Origin: Takakia lepidozioides
Taxonomy: Eukaryota > Streptophyta > Takakiopsida > Takakiales > Takakiaceae
Length of the DNA stretch: 64,000 bases
Assembly (NCBI GenBank): GCA_030704615.1
Contig: CM060733.1
Location: forward strand, 36,208,001 to 36,272,000
Direction: 5' to 3'
Under the pieces are notes generated by a model. That model was given only the letters and a program-made list of their open reading frames with translations. It was not told the DNA's origin and did no database searches. The position numbers and the translations under genes were made by a program. This document shows positions 23,426-37,825 of the stretch, piece by piece. Position 1 is the first letter of the stretch. Each line of letters opens with the position of its first letter.

Positions 23426-25206
23426 TCAATCTTTCGCAACAAGAGCAAAGAGGATTGTTCGGATGGACTAATCCTTCCGGCAATCAGAGACCAACCCAAC
23501 CCAGAGCCGCATTTGCATAATTTGAGATCACGGGTTCGCCAATTAGATGAGGCCAGAACCTCAGAGAACGAGCTGCCAAGCAGCTTAGCGTACACTGAAT
23601 GTACCTGCTACAATTCAGCAGAGGATTCGAAAGGAGATGTCTATCCCACAGAAACTACATGCAACCTCCCTCCCGCAGTATGAATGGGAATTCTTTGAGA
23701 GAATATAGTGATCCAAAGACTGTGGTTGGCAATCTCTCCCTGTCGCCTGTGGAGTGCAATCAGACACCTACCGTCAACTGTGGCCTCAAACGCGCCATAA
23801 TCACGAATACACACCTGATCTTTCACTTCATTTGCAACGCTTTATCCCTTGACTGTACTGCTCCCGGAGATCTCTCTATAAAAGACTTAGAGAATTTGGC
23901 CACTTTTTAGAGAAGTTGTGCATTCCCTCAGGTTGGCTCCTCAAAGAGGAGAGAACGAGAGACCATCCATTCTCAGTATTTGATGTTCAGGATTTGTGTG
24001 TGTGGGTGCGTGCTCAGTGTACTTAGATTGATGAGTGAACTTGGCATACTGATGCGCAAAGAAATGTAAGTAGCAGCAACAGAACTCACTTGGGCAGAGT
24101 TTCTGCCTTGCACACTTGTTGCTGTCCACCTTCACAGAACTTCCCTTCGCTCAACAACATTTGGTTGCCATCTCAAATTAATTTCTTGACCACAAGTTCC
24201 CACTTGTTGTATCAGGCCTTGGCTCTCTTGTAGAGAGAGACTTTCCGGAGACATGCAAGTCAATGGAGAAAATGGGGTCAAAGTACCTTACACTGTGTCA
24301 AGGCGCTGATTGGTGTGCTGTGCTAAGTCATGCTCCCTAGTCTTACCTTCCTCTTATGTTGTGCCAAAGCAAAGCAAAAGAGCCAATTGCAGTTTGAGGC
24401 TTGTTAACCTTCTTGCCAATCAGAGGGTGGGACGCACACATCACATATCTTATAAAGATGACAAATTGAGGGATGTGCCCATTGGAAGCTTCCCTGCAGA
24501 CATGCTCATGCTGTCTGTACTCTTCAAGGTATTTTTCAAACCTTCATGCAGACTATTAGCTCTGATGATACAAAAGTTTGCATTCCAGAAGAAGTTAGGC
24601 CATCTCATTCCACACCAAAGTCAAGCTACCTATCTACCCAAACAAGATACAATCCATCCTATGGTGTTTTGCCATGCAATAGGGGGGAGAACTAGAGAAA
24701 ACCAACCACACAAAGAGGCAACATCCTCCCGAATTTACTTATGAATCTCTTAGTCCGTTACAGCTTAAGGTACATTTTTTTCAACCATGACAAACGCACT
24801 TCACAATAACCTCCTCTGCTGCAAACCAGCAGCTGTATGCTTCCCTTGAAGGACCACACTTTCATGATTCGCAATTTGGAGTAAAAACGATCTTTGCTTG
24901 TATATCTTTCTGCACAACACTGAACAGAAACAGCCGGCTCCTCTCTGCCTCAACCATAATCTGGTATCTTTACCACACATGTGGGACACAGAGGCTGGGA
25001 AAACCTATCAGCAGTTATAAAAGACAAAAGCATTTCCAGAAAATATCAAAATGTCACTGACCCGCTCCATATATGCTCGCAGATTGTCACCAGCCCACAA
25101 AACATCGGGATCCTCTGCTTGTCTTAGTGGGCCAACTCCCATCCTCACATCAGGAGAATCTATCCAACTTGTGAGCTGAAGAGACCTCGGGAAGTGAAAG
25201 TGGTGT
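23426..25206. other. Intergenic DNA between the FAD gene and APP1
   Basis: This stretch is upstream of the FAD gene (- strand) and downstream of APP1 (- strand), so it should hold the FAD promoter and the APP1 3' UTR and terminator. I saw no further exon chain, RNA gene or clear repeat. Confidence 0.5.
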
Positions 25207-26776
25207 TCAGCGAGGGAGAGGCTCAGTGGCCTTAGTGAGCCAATCCAACTCAGCACCTGACAGGTATGGGCTAACCTTCTCCTGGCATGTCAGATGATAC
25301 TCATCAATCCAGTTTTTCTCAGTCTCAGACAGAAGTGATACATCCATCAGCTTTGTTTGGTAAGGAACCTGCACAGATGACAAAGGCAGACTAGGGGTGA
25401 GAAAACGTACTCGTTTGCCATAGCACTAGGGGCGAGAGAGGATGGACTAATGCCGTTCCCTGCAAATGTTTGCTTGCCATAGCCTTACAGCCATTGACCT
25501 CGCGGGAAACTAACCCTCCCACAGCCTTTTGTGGGGTTGGCATCCACCAGGGTTTAGGGTTGGGAGAGAGAATGTGCTCATAAGACGTTGTTTGCCGTAG
25601 CCTTGTAGCATAGACCCCACGCCCAGTTTGGGCGGAACAGGGGTGAGAGAGAGAGCGAATGTACTCATAAGCCGTTGTTTGCCATAGCCTTGTGGCCATT
25701 GAGAGAGAGAGAGAGATTGTACTCATAAGACGTTGTTTGCCGTAGCCTTGTGGCCATTGACCCCGCGCCCAGTTTGAGCGGGAATAAAAGGGACAGAACC
25801 TACCTCTGTCAGGGGCTGACGTTGGTAGTAAGACTTACCTCCATATAAAGAATTAATCCGGGTTTTCCAGATATCCTCTAGAAATCCCTTCACACAAGCA
25901 TCAATCTGCTCTGTGTGATTTGCCCAATAACTAGGCCTCAGGAGGGCCTGGGCTTTTGGCTCAGCCTCGAGACTTTCAAAGTTGGTAAACAGGGGTACAG
26001 GCACAATTCCCTTAATAGATTTGAAGAGAGCGTCTCTTTGGTGAGAGAACCCCGGACAGTGTATCAGAAAATGAATACTGTCTTCAGATTGCCCACACAA
26101 TGGGCAATTGCACTCTCCCTTTCCTCTCTGCTTCTGTTTGCTGTTCAAAGGTAGGCTTCCTGCCCTGAGTTTAAATTTCAGTCTAGTGCCGAGAGTGGGT
26201 AGACCCTTGAGGTCATCCAAGATGTCCTCCCCCATGTCACAGACTGGAAACAAGTTCAGGGAAGTTTTCTGCCTAACTTGATTTTCATCAGACAATCTCA
26301 TGGCAACAGACATGGCTGAGGACACTACAGCCTCTAAGTCAGATTTATCCAGCAGGGTCAAGACTTGCGGATCCAGGTCCAGGTCCTTGAGGATCTCTTC
26401 TACTCTCTTCTGCCAGGACTTAGCCTGTTTGACAGGGCGGTCCTGTTTCCAAGATATAGAGTCGATTAATTTAGGATATCTGGTGTTGGGCATATGTTGC
26501 AGCTGACCCCACCATCTGACCTTGAATTCATCTCATCGGGAGCTTAAGGACGGAATGCCAAACTCACCCCAAACAGCCACATTGGCTGTTTTGGAGCATG
26601 CTGACATACACTCCTTAAGCACCCCCACTTGAATGGATTCTAGAGACTTAGCCTGGTTGGAGTTATCAACCCATATAGCAGATCCGTACTCCAAGGCAGG
26701 TCTAATAACGCGACAAAGCATGGTTTTCTTAACCTCAGAGTTGACCCCTCTGCAGTGGAAAAATTTAGTGAGCCCC

Positions 26777-26807
<31 letters not shown>

Positions 26808-29800
26808 AGTTCTACTCATTGAAGTCGCTGTGAATGTGGGCTATGACGTGCATAGGCATAGTTCCATAGGATCCTAACCATGGCAGAACCAGTTGTTTGG
26901 TTTCCGTCCAACAGGGTATACGGCAGAAATTACCACCACACTCGCACACAGCAATGAACTGGCTAGGGCGAATTGTGTATGTGATGCTCTACCTCTCTTG
27001 ATGACAACGGAGGTTAAAAAGAAAAGGAAAACGGAAAGAAAAGGGGTGGGGGATAAGGTGAGAGAGACAGGAGAGAGAGAGAATGTACGTATAAGACGTT
27101 GTTTGCCGTAGACTGGTGGTCATTGACCCCGCGCCCAATTTTAGCGGAACACAAAGGGACGGAACCTACCTTTGTCAGGGGCTGCCGCCGGTAGTAAGAC
27201 TTACCTTGGAATAAACAATTGATCTGGGTTTTCCAGATATCCTCTAGAAATCCCTTTACACAAGCATCAAACCTGCTGTGTGGTTTGCCCAATAACTAGG
27301 CCCCAAAAGGGCCTGGGCTTTTGCCTCAGCCTCAAGACTTTGAAAGTTGGTAAACAGAGGTACAGGCACAACTCCCTTGATAGATTTGAAGAGAGCGTCT
27401 CTCTGGTCAGAGAACCCCGGACGATGAATGAGGACATGAATATTGTCTTCAGGTTGCCCACACAACGGGCAATTGCACTCTCCCTTTCCTCTGCTTCTGT
27501 TTGCTAGAGTTTAAATTTCAGTCTAGTGCCGAGAGTGGGTAGACCCTTGAGGTCATCCATGATGTCCTCCCCCATGCCACAGACTGGAAACAAGTTCAGG
27601 GAAGTTTTCTGCCTAACTTCATTTTCATCAGGCAATTTCCTGGTAACAGACATGGCTTTGGAGACTCCAGCCTCTAAGTCAGATCTAAGAGAGAGGGAGA
27701 GAGGGAGAGAGCTGACCCAAGTGATGTGCTCAAAGGCAAGATAGCCCTTGTCACCAAAGTTGTGCTTTGACTGCACCTCCTTCACAATCAACACATTCTC
27801 TATCCTCACTCCAAAGTTGCCATCCTCATAATACCCAGGCTCTGCATAACCCACCATCAACAAAATAATACTTGAGAGTGACCTTTGGATCCTAGGAATT
27901 CTGTGAGAATATTCTCAGAAATCTGACCATAATGTAAAACCTGTAGCACCAGAGAATGGACCTGTACCCTCCAAGGAACTATCTTATAGTATATGCACAA
28001 CTGGACATCTCAGTTGGAATTTTTTCTTCAAGTCCACAAAACAAAGCTCCTTGGTGTTACAGACGTTATGAAGCTCCAAAAAGCCTGAAGGTCCAAAGAT
28101 GGCCTAAGACATTATTACCAGTTCTGGCCAGAGGAACGAATCATAACACTCATCTTGTCAGCAGCATGACGATAGCCCAGGTTGAACAAACTAGTGGTTT
28201 CACTACATTATGATGAGAGGGGTTTCAGTTTCACTACAATTTCAAGCCCACCAATCACTGAGGAGAACTCCATTGCACCACATAGTTGAATGACAAAAGC
28301 TTCGTCTCCAAAATGCTATTAGTATTTATTATCGAGATGGAAGGAAGCAAACACTATAAAGTGAATAAGATAATTACCATCTGTGACTGTCATTGATGCC
28401 TGCAGAGCCACATTCCGGGCTTGTGGCCTGAAACTTATCAGATGGGGCCCTGCCCACCCAAAACATAGACACAGCCAACACAGTTTGCACAGTACAACGT
28501 ATCAGCCAAAACGCTAAGGCAAGGTTTAATGAGATAGTTGATGATTAATGAAAGCAATGGCATCAACTAATACTACAGTTTCATGAGGAGCACAGCCAAG
28601 TTGTCGTAAACAGTAAGAGTATCCCACCTTTCACACATGATGAGTTAAACAATGGGAAAACAGAACAATTTGGCAATTGACTTGTAAAAGGACCAATTGG
28701 AGTGACTGGATGAGCAGGATGAAGGATTCACCAACCTTCATGGACATTGAGGTAGCAACCAACCCCATGGCCTGTGCCATGCCGATAGTCCAGCCCCTCC
28801 TTCCAAAGCGGCACTCTTGCTAAGATGTCAAGTGCATGCCCTGCAAAGACAGCAAATCACACATCATTTCTATGAAGCTGAGGATTACATCTCCGAAGAT
28901 GTTCGCAACTCTTGACATCATGAAGCCCCTCACCCCTCCCAATGTGCAGACAGAAGACTGTCCATGTGAACTCATTGAACTACAACCTAGAATGTGCAAT
29001 ATGAATCCGCAGCTATCTCTATGCCAGCAGCTGGTGCCACTCCCAAACAACAGCATGAATCCAGGTGAATATCAGAGATATGCAAAAGCTACTAGGCGAA
29101 GATCAACTTACCAGTGGTGCCATTTGGAAAGACTGCCATATCCAAAGCAATGTGGCCCTTCAGCACCTGAAGCTCCAACACAATAGACTTGAGTAAGACA
29201 GTAGACAGACAGAGGTTAGGCAGAAAGCAAAGGTCATTGTGATTACACGTCCAGAAGAAAGTGCACAAGGTGGTTTGGTAGGGACATATAGATGGTATCA
29301 TTCTATCACTGGCCAGACACATGACATCAACTCTACAATCATGTGGCCAACACACTGAAGCAACAACCTGAGAAATTTGGGTATCTCATTCTTGGGCTAA
29401 GAAATGTGAAAAAGATGTAGATTTAGATGCTCCTGTAGCACCCACAGAAACATTGTAGAGCCCATAGGCATGCAGAGCGCTTATTCCTCTTTCAGCAGAA
29501 TGTAGAGGCTAAACCAGCAAAAGTTTTACCTCACCCTTTACAGAAGGTCCCAACACTGCACTCCAACTTACTCTAAGTTGCACTAAACAGTGGCCTTGTC
29601 AGGACTGTCAAAAAAAAATGAGGCGATCAGAGAGATTAGGTACCTGAGTGGCACAAGCCTTCTCATGTGCAGAAGGTTTACCAAAGTGCATGGTCCGCGT
29701 GATATCTGTGGTCCCATCCAAGTACTTCACACCAAGGAAACCACCGGCAACTGAGTGCATGATAGGAGAGCAACCTTATTCAATCAATTGGGGCTCTCAA

Positions 29801-32800
29801 TTTAAGTACACTAAATGTGTAATTGCGTGATTTCAAGTTGTTATCAGATCAATATTTGGTTTTAAGTTTGTTCTATGCGCTAATGGCTATTGCTAGAGTT
29901 CAACCGACTGTTTAGTGTAAGTATGCCTGTTATAATGGACTACTGCTCCTGTAACTTTCTGGATGTCAATTCAAAGTCCGCAACCTTTCGGCATGGTAGA
30001 GTAAGCACAGAAACCCTAACAAAAGAACAAAATTCTTCACAAATGGTGCACTGATACATCAACAAGCACTTTGTTTGTAGCTGAACCAGGTACCAACCAA
30101 TGCTCTACAGGGCAAGAGGACCAAACAATATATCAAGGACTAAGGCCAACATACCTGGCCCCCAGAGTCGCAGAGGTACATGGCATCAGGCTGCATTTCT
30201 GCACAGGTCTCTGGTTTGGCTGCATAGTGAATTATGGATGCATTTCCTCCCACAGAACTGATTGTTTCAAAGCTCAAACCCCTAAAATGCTGCTCTCCAC
30301 TCCAACAACCAGCACCAAAGTGCATCTTTCAGAAACTCCATACATCAAAACCATACCAGCTATTGCAAATCCAACTTCCATTCAATTTCATCAAGCATGG
30401 TTTCAGACAATCTTACTGTTGGAACGTCGGCAACAAAACCTGCAACCTGCTCATGCATATAATGACCCTAGCAAATCACCTCAACCAAAATAAATAGGAA
30501 GGTAAGAATGTAGAATCAGAACGAGGAAGGACAGAACTTGCAGACAGCACAGCTTAACTATTCCTCAATACGGGTTTACCGACCCAAGCAGATAAAGCTG
30601 AAGTAAGGTGGTGTGGTAACACGGCATCACAATGGACCATGTGTGTAAAGCTGTAAGCTTTGGATGGTCAAAACAAGGATATAGGAGTTATTGACCTCTT
30701 GCTTTGATCGAAAATCCTCCAACTTGTCACTCACAGTTACTTCTGTCAACTTCTCCTCCTCCCTGCAATTGCGAGAATACACAAAACAATTAAAACAAGG
30801 CAAATTTATTAGTGTAGTTCTCACTGAAGCAGGCCCGCCAGCCTGTGGGCTCTCAGGGGCAACATGTGAGTATGAAAATGCCTTCCTGGAGTCCCCAGGA
30901 GGTTCTGACGTTCTGACACTGCAAGCTAAGCAACAGCATTAATCCTTGACCATTGGCCTCAGTGAGTACATACAGTCACAGAAGGAGCCATCCATATGGC
31001 TACAAGCTTAACTTTAATTCATTCATATAACCTCAAAAGATTAGAGCAAAATAAGTGAGGAAGTCACGCACGAACGCTTCCGTTTGAGGGAACCCTTGAC
31101 CTCTGAAAAATAGCCTGCTGCTCCGTACAAGTCCTTCATCTGTACAGTACATCAACACGATACCAATCCTTAACTTGTATGACTTCTCCACAATATCAAA
31201 TTTAGTCCAAAGTAAGGTTCAAGTATCATAGGAAACAGGGGAAACTGATTGGCACAGTATTATTAAGGTGATGATATGCAGCATCCACATCTACTCAATC
31301 TAGTTCTAGTCTGGACGCACTCCATCCCCCCATTTAATTACCACAGCATTACCATAACCTTAGGAAGCCAATGGTCTAATGGGACATGAATAAGAAACTA
31401 CTTACAGCGGACGCATATATGCAAACCGGAACAAGTGGATACCTGGGTGTCAAGCCAAGCAAGATAAGAAACAACAGCTGCTCCATCACGAATATGGGCT
31501 TTCCTCAAACCCTCTAGCTCCACTGGATGCTGTACTACAACCGTCCACTAGTTAATGTTTACCAGCTCACACGGCTGTCAGCGAACAGACTCACTTGCGA
31601 AGGCACAGTGAACATATTCACATGATTGTCCAGTTAAAAAAAGGGATTATCCCCTGAGTAGCTCATGCACACTCAAAAACCAACATGGTTTGTGACAAAG
31701 AAACAAAGTCCTGAGAAGTGCATTTAGCCAAACAGAGTATACTACCTGAATGTGCCTCGCAGAATCAATAAGGGAGAAAGGTAGGTGGTTATAATCCCAT
31801 GTTAGAAACTGATATCAAACCTTACCATAACAAAGCATCTGCAGTGCCTCTATATCTTCGAAGTGATTTACTGAATGCAGGGCAGTCAAGAACTGTTTGT
31901 CCTAGCCATTGTTCCTCGTCTTATTACTGATCCGGATCTATCATGATGGGTGCGAAGGAATGAGCAGAAGCCTTCACAAAATACGAGACCATACAGCTCA
32001 CATAACAATCAAGTCGATCATGGAAGGCACATCTCAGCAATTGGCCACAAGAAAATGAAATTTACCTTCAAAGCTTTTGCAAGTGCAAGGGGTGACTGCT
32101 GCAGCAAGACTCGATCAACTGGAAGATGAGAGTAGACAACAAAACTGCATGTGCCTGGGTCAATCCATATCAATGTTTCCCTGTCTATATCTGCAACATC
32201 ATCAACAGAAGCAATGACAATATCTTCCCCATTGTCGTCATGCTTTGCCAAGAAGTCCTCCAAACTATCTACTGCATCACGCTGCTCAGATCCTGCCACC
32301 TTGTCATCATTCTGGTGGCCATTTTCTTGATTTTCTGTTGACCCATCGATTACAATTTCCTTTCTAATTGGTCCATTGCTTGTAGTTTTCCTAAGAACAG
32401 GAGGCTGCTCTGAAGCCAGAGCCTCCACATCCTGGAGGAAGGCCTGATAATCTCGTATTTCTACTCCATTCTCAAATAGATACTGCTCAACCTGCAACCA
32501 TCCCCCACTAATAATCAGTCAGTATTTTCACACCAGTAGGGTTTGTAGAAAATTTCCATCCAACCACTCACAATTCAATCTCAAATGCGAAAGAATGGAG
32601 TCATGGCTACACAGAATCAGATTGCCCCAACCGAGGTTAATCAACCGAAAAAAGAATAACAATGAAATCTCCCAGGTGCCATGTAAAAGCAGGATAGGAT
32701 TTCCATCATCAGCAAATTGATAGCACATTCTCAAACTAGGAAGCCCTAACAATGGGTTAGCAAAAATAGGGTCAATGACAGAGTGGTGCAAAATGTAGAA

Positions 32801-35549
32801 GCCCCTCTTATGGAGGGGCTATAACTGACAGTACTTTGTTGAGATTCTAAGTAGCACATTCTTGGCATTTTATAGAAATGACGAAATTGTGAAAGAATGA
32901 CAGAAAGGACACTCCTGTCTAGAGAACAGGCAAGCTTAGTTTAAATGAAAGCACCTCCAAACCCATTTTGCGCTTATCCACATAGTAAAAGGCAGAGTTG
33001 AGGGTAACAATTCCAAAGGCATGAACCACAGGGTTGTAAAGCACATCCCCACCGCGCAGATTGTAAAGCCATGCCACCTGTACACCCATACATACACTTA
33101 ATTAAGCAGGTCACTGGGGTCACTATTGTACACAAGCAACAACTTTTCAAGTACAGCAACAAGAGAGTCAATGATTCTGCTCAAAACGGATCTTAGAAGG
33201 AAAAAAAGCAAAATAACATGCTACAACATAACATATGTGGCACCTGTAAGATACTTGGAATTTACTCAAAACACAGGAAAAGTCCCAACCTTGTCAAAAC
33301 GTTTCATTTTACCATCCCTGCATTGAACAAGCCTAGGCTTTCCACTAATAGCTGGAAAATCTTTGTTGTCAGTTTATCACAGCTATTGCCAAAGTCAGCC
33401 GAGGAGTTGGGTTGAGGACAGGGAGGGCTAAAACCTCATCGAGAGTTGTAACAACAAATGCGAAAGCCTTTCCTTGTCTCAGCTTCTCACGCAGGTCACT
33501 AATCTTCTCCTTGGCAGACCGCCCAGTAAACTCCAAAGGATGATGAACGATAGGGGCAGTTTTTGGCGCTGGACGGTCCTCCCAAACCTTGTCAACAAGG
33601 TTCTGCTGGAGCTGCAACAGCTTCAGCCCACGCTTCGCGAAGGACTGTTCCCATCGATGTGCTGTGTCCACTGATATGCACCAGGGGTCGATCCCCACTG
33701 CTGCATCCTTGTCCAAGTTCTGCATGTGATGGAGGCCAACACTCAAACTTAAGGCAGATCCACAATTTGTTTCAAACTAATTCCTCATCTTTGACAGGAA
33801 AAAGAATATTGATTTTCCCCGTGAATGCCTTATGAATGGACTTAATACCTTGCTACCAAAGAGGACGAAATCCTTATGGGAGCTTTTGAAAATTGGAGAT
33901 GCTGCTGTAACTAACACAAGAGTTGGGTGTTCTTGTCCAACTGCGGGTGGAAGAAAGGAGTTGTAAAATTTGTAGCACCTCTAAGACACTGATTCAGGAT
34001 GGACTAACAACACTTCCCTCTGGAAATTGTGACCTCCCAAAACAGAACCTGATGCATCACACCTCAAGACTCGAAGTTTAACAATAGTCCCAGATTCAAT
34101 AACATGATCTGGATTTTGCTTGTATGGGCCTCGTTTAATAAATTTATCCTGAGCTTCATTCACAATGTGCACTATATCTATCATTACTATCAGGCAACCG
34201 AATTGCCCTGTAGCTGCTAAAAGCTGATTCCACTAGTATCATAAACGACTAGTTAAACAACCATACTAAAGGTGGGAGGGACGCACATCAGCAAGCCAAG
34301 TCTCCAAAGGAGGATCTTCTCCAATGCGCATCAACTTCCAGCGGCTACTCAGCTGTTGAGTGGCCTGCAAAAAGTAACGCCCATCGGTCCAGAGCAGTGC
34401 TTCGGTTTTTGTGATCATTGCAACCCCTGCATCAGCACCAAATGCATCCCCAACAAATGATTAACTCCCTTCATTTTCATCCAAAGTGTAACAAGCAAAT
34501 CATGCAACTGTGTTGGACATACCAGCACTGCCGCTGAAGCCTGATACATACTCACGCCGCTTATCAGCATCGGCCACATACTCACTCTGTAAACAAGAAA
34601 GGAAGCAGCCCAGAATCAGAGTCGCTTCTATTTTACAGACTTCATGCATACCCCCTACTATCGAGGGCCAAATATTCCACCATAATGCTGAGGAATCTGG
34701 TTTCATCAGAAAGAAAACCCGTGTTTCATAAAATCAAAAAAGCCAAGTCTAAGAAAAATCCTGCTTTTGAGTGTTTGGATGTGCTATTCCAATTTCGCGG
34801 GCCAACTCCATCTGCCTTGCACTGCATCTCCTCTTCATGCAGCCCACTGACTTCCTTTCTTTTCATGGATTATTCGTAACAGTTTCAGACAAAATTGAGC
34901 AAAGCTGGATCACTGATAGACAGGCTTCATACTTTTAAAATAATTAGGAGGAACTGAAAGGGAGTACAGCCGGGTAAATTAGAATTTCAAGTATCTTGGT
35001 TCCACAAGAGAAGCGGGAGCATCACCAGATCTGGCTGCATCGCCACACATGCTAAGCGAAATATCAAATAATGGCCTTTCCAAGAGTGCGAAGCTCTTAT
35101 GCGAGACAAAACTATCAATAATTAAACACAGTACTAGAGACAGAGGGTAAGAAAAGAGAAGCCAGCCTCCTGTCCAACGAGTATCGATCGAAGGCCGGGG
35201 AAAGAGACGAAGGGAGACCACAACTCCAATCTAGGTGATATTAGTCATCGAAATTGACCTCTAAACAGGAGACATTCTAACATTCTACTATGTGTAAACC
35301 CCATTTCACAAGGTAACATAAACCTCGCAAAGCAGCGATCTCCGTCAACCACGTAAGACCATAGACCATACTTTCCACCCCACCACGATAACATATACAT
35401 AAATCGGGGATGCCGGAGGAGGAAGAATAGGAGAGAGACCCTGCCTGGTGAGCATCTTCCGAAGGAACCACCAAGGCATGAAGAGCAGGAGAATAACTTT
35501 CCATCAAAGGCCTCAAAGAATCCAGAGGATCTGCTGCTCGAGACCCCAT
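25207..35549 (-). CDS. APP1: Cytosolic-type Xaa-Pro aminopeptidase (APP1 family, 16 exons, 699 aa)
   Basis: Removes N-terminal residues before proline; an M24 'pita-bread' metalloprotease. Exons: 35549-35445, 34586-34523, 34426-34287, 33719-33435, 33077-32955, 32491-32066, 31529-31443, 31139-31072, 30762-30696, 30289-30155, 29724-29644, 29166-29112, 28840-28736, 28449-28378, 27841-27717 and 25368-25207. Phases agree throughout and stop at 25207. N-terminal creatinase-like domains include [27 protein letters not shown] and [10 protein letters not shown]. The metal-binding set is visible: LCDSGGQ (D), DGTTDITRT (D), GTGHGVG (H), DEPGYYEDG (E, split across an intron) and VRIENV (E). The product ends at [10 protein letters not shown]. 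Exon 6 carries an acidic insertion of about 55 residues not present in the Arabidopsis protein as I recall it. The first intron has a GC donor. The last intron (25369-27716) contains two LINE copies. Confidence 0.95.
25420..26765 (-). mobile_element. LINE 3' portion in the last intron of APP1
   Basis: On the - strand, coding from about 26720 to 25723 has one TGA near 26535. It includes [57 protein letters not shown], the Cys-His knuckle [17 protein letters not shown] and [15 protein letters not shown]. It is followed by several tandem copies of the tail unit between 25400 and 25790. 5'-truncated before the reverse transcriptase; a (GA)n run abuts the truncation at 26777-26804. Nearly identical to the copy at 58.8-59.8 kb. 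Confidence 0.9.
27060..27690 (-). mobile_element. Second LINE 3' fragment in the last intron of APP1
   Basis: Same C-terminal region as the neighbouring copy, with deletions: the Cys-His knuckle ([15 protein letters not shown] has lost one Cys), [18 protein letters not shown]-like sequence at about 27530 and one tail unit at 27095-27160. It lies only about 25 bp from the 3' end of APP1 exon 15. Confidence 0.85.
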
Positions 35550-37825
35550 GATTGCAGCCTTCACTCCGAGCTCTGGCGTGATTTGCAAATACGTCTGGAT
35601 CCAACAACACACCTCCAACTACAAGATCTGTTGCAGAAACAGACGATGAACATGATGCCCTAAACCTTGTCAGGACTCTTTCCAACTCATCATAAGATAG
35701 TGTCGACGTGTCACCTCTACTCATTCTGACATGTCATTCGAGACGTCATTTTAAGAGAACGTGTTCCCCTTCAGAGATGCCATCGTCCTAGAAATTTCGG
35801 CTCGGGTCCCAATGATACGTGGTCCAGGGGTCAATAAAAGCTCATTAATAACTTTTTCCCTCCAATAATTCTCCCCCGCCTTCGTTTCACTGGGTAGCTT
35901 GTAACAAAATTTGAGGGAAAAATTTAATATGGTAACATAAAATGAAAAGAAAATAGAAACAAAATCTTAATAATTCCAAATAAAGTTATTTCTGTTCCTG
36001 TACAAAACCGAAAGAAGAAGATGAATAAATAAGTAAATAGAAAATCCCAAAAAAAAAAAAAAAAAACCCTGTAAATTTCCTTGGCCCGTTTCTCCAAAAA
36101 TAATCAGGCACCAGTTGTCAGACCCCCTGGGGTTTGTTTACCCGTAGAGCTGACAGCATTCTATTACTAGAAAAACCCCAGGTAAAGCAGCTGTCGGAAG
36201 CTAAATTGGAAAACTGGCACAAGAAAGAAAGAGGGGATACAGAGCTGACTGTAGAAATTAAGTTTCGATCCCGGAACTCGTCCATTTCTGATGGTTCGAG
36301 GTAACCGACAAGTGGCACTCTACAAGACCAACACGTTATACAGCCAAAATTCTTATAGAATGTCTTATAGAATGTTAACAAGGGTGGATTCTACTTGCAT
36401 AAACTTTCGGTAACTTAATCCGGTAACTTTCGACGGTAACTCTCTGGTGTAATGCCTTCCCGCGAAATAGGGTTCCTGTCCAAAAGAGCAATAATTAATT
36501 TTAGCGGGAAGATTTCCCGACATAGGTCGGGCAGCATGTCAGGCGGGTGGAAATTTTGGGGCTGGTCAGTTTCCGCAGTGGGGACTCAGATAGTAGATGA
36601 CCAGTTTTTCATCCTGGGGATGGATTTCATCAAAGAACATGCAGGGGAGAAGAGACAGAGCAAGAAAGGAAGAGTGAGCACAAGAAAGAAAGAGAGGGAG
36701 AGAGAGACAGAGAGCTGCAGCAGCTCTTGATCGCCATAGCCACAGGGTAAGCAAAGGCCGGCACTCTGGAGATCTTGAATGGGCTGCTGCGGAAGAGAAA
36801 TAGGGAGCATTCTTGTTTGGTAGCTCAACTGGCAATACAGACAAGTGAAAATTATTTCAGAGAAATGAGTTTAGATGATGTTGAGTGTGAGGTAGAGCAG
36901 GCTGCTTCCAGTGCGAGCAAGATAAGAGCATGCATGTTTGGTTACCTCAACCTGCATTATTGACAAGTGACGATAGAGGAATGACGTTGAGATGAGGTTT
37001 CAGTGTGAGGTAGAGCAGTCTTGCTCCCATTGCTCTCCCCCTTTCCTCACGCACGCCGCGTCTCTTCCAATCCAGTAGGTGGCTACATTCCAAGACCGTC
37101 TTCCATATCGAGATTAGCGTGTGTGAATTGAATTTGAAGAGCATGCCAGTATGAAAGTCGGATTGTTGCATGCATGCTGACAGTATCCTGGAGCGGGAGC
37201 TTAAATCTCAGAGTGTCGGACTTGGCTGAGCATTGAAGTCGTGCATTGGTTGGCTGGATATGTTTATTTCTACGTACTGAATGATTGAATTGCAAGCATC
37301 TCAGCTAGGTAGATGGATCTTTGAAGTGTGCTGCAAAGGTAGTCTAACCAAGCTTGTCCTCCTGGATATATTCTGTGAGTGCTATTCATACTAGAATAAT
37401 ATTTTTAGCTTCGCTGACTTACTCGGCATTTGTGCTTTGTATTTCAGAGTCTTTTTTTTTGACATTTTTTTGACAGTATTGTAGGCCCAGGTGGAGATGG
37501 AGGGCAGAAGTTATTTAGAATCTCACAAGTTTATGTCAGAGGACTGAAATCTGCTCGATTTTACTGAAGGAAACACCTCTGGTTAGCAGTTTCTAGCGCC
37601 CCAGCTCTAAAGAGCCCAATGTGTGCTTTCCAAGTGGCTGTGAAGTATTGAAAGGGCACTTGTGCATGAGCTCTCCCGCTCACATCGACAACTCGAGAGG
37701 GACATTCAGAGGGGGGAGCACGACACTTTGCTCCAAATCGGATGGAATCATTCCTGGGAGCACTTTGTTCCAGAGTAGTAGCCCATTTTTGACAAAAGAG
37801 TGTCTTTTTCAAACAATCCACCACG
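35550..37825. promoter_or_regulatory. Shared divergent intergenic region of APP1 and the DHHC acyltransferase
   Basis: The two start codons face away from each other across 2.3 kb. The interval contains an A run at about 36051-36066, AT-rich sequence (35930-36060) and a GA-rich tract at 36650-36715. No coding exon was supported. Promoters and 5' UTRs of both genes must lie here; individual elements were not resolved. Confidence 0.5.

Noticed and set aside
36110-36340. SINE or tRNA near GTTTCGATCCC at about 36250
   Set aside because: A single B-box-like word without an A box at the right distance; not supported.
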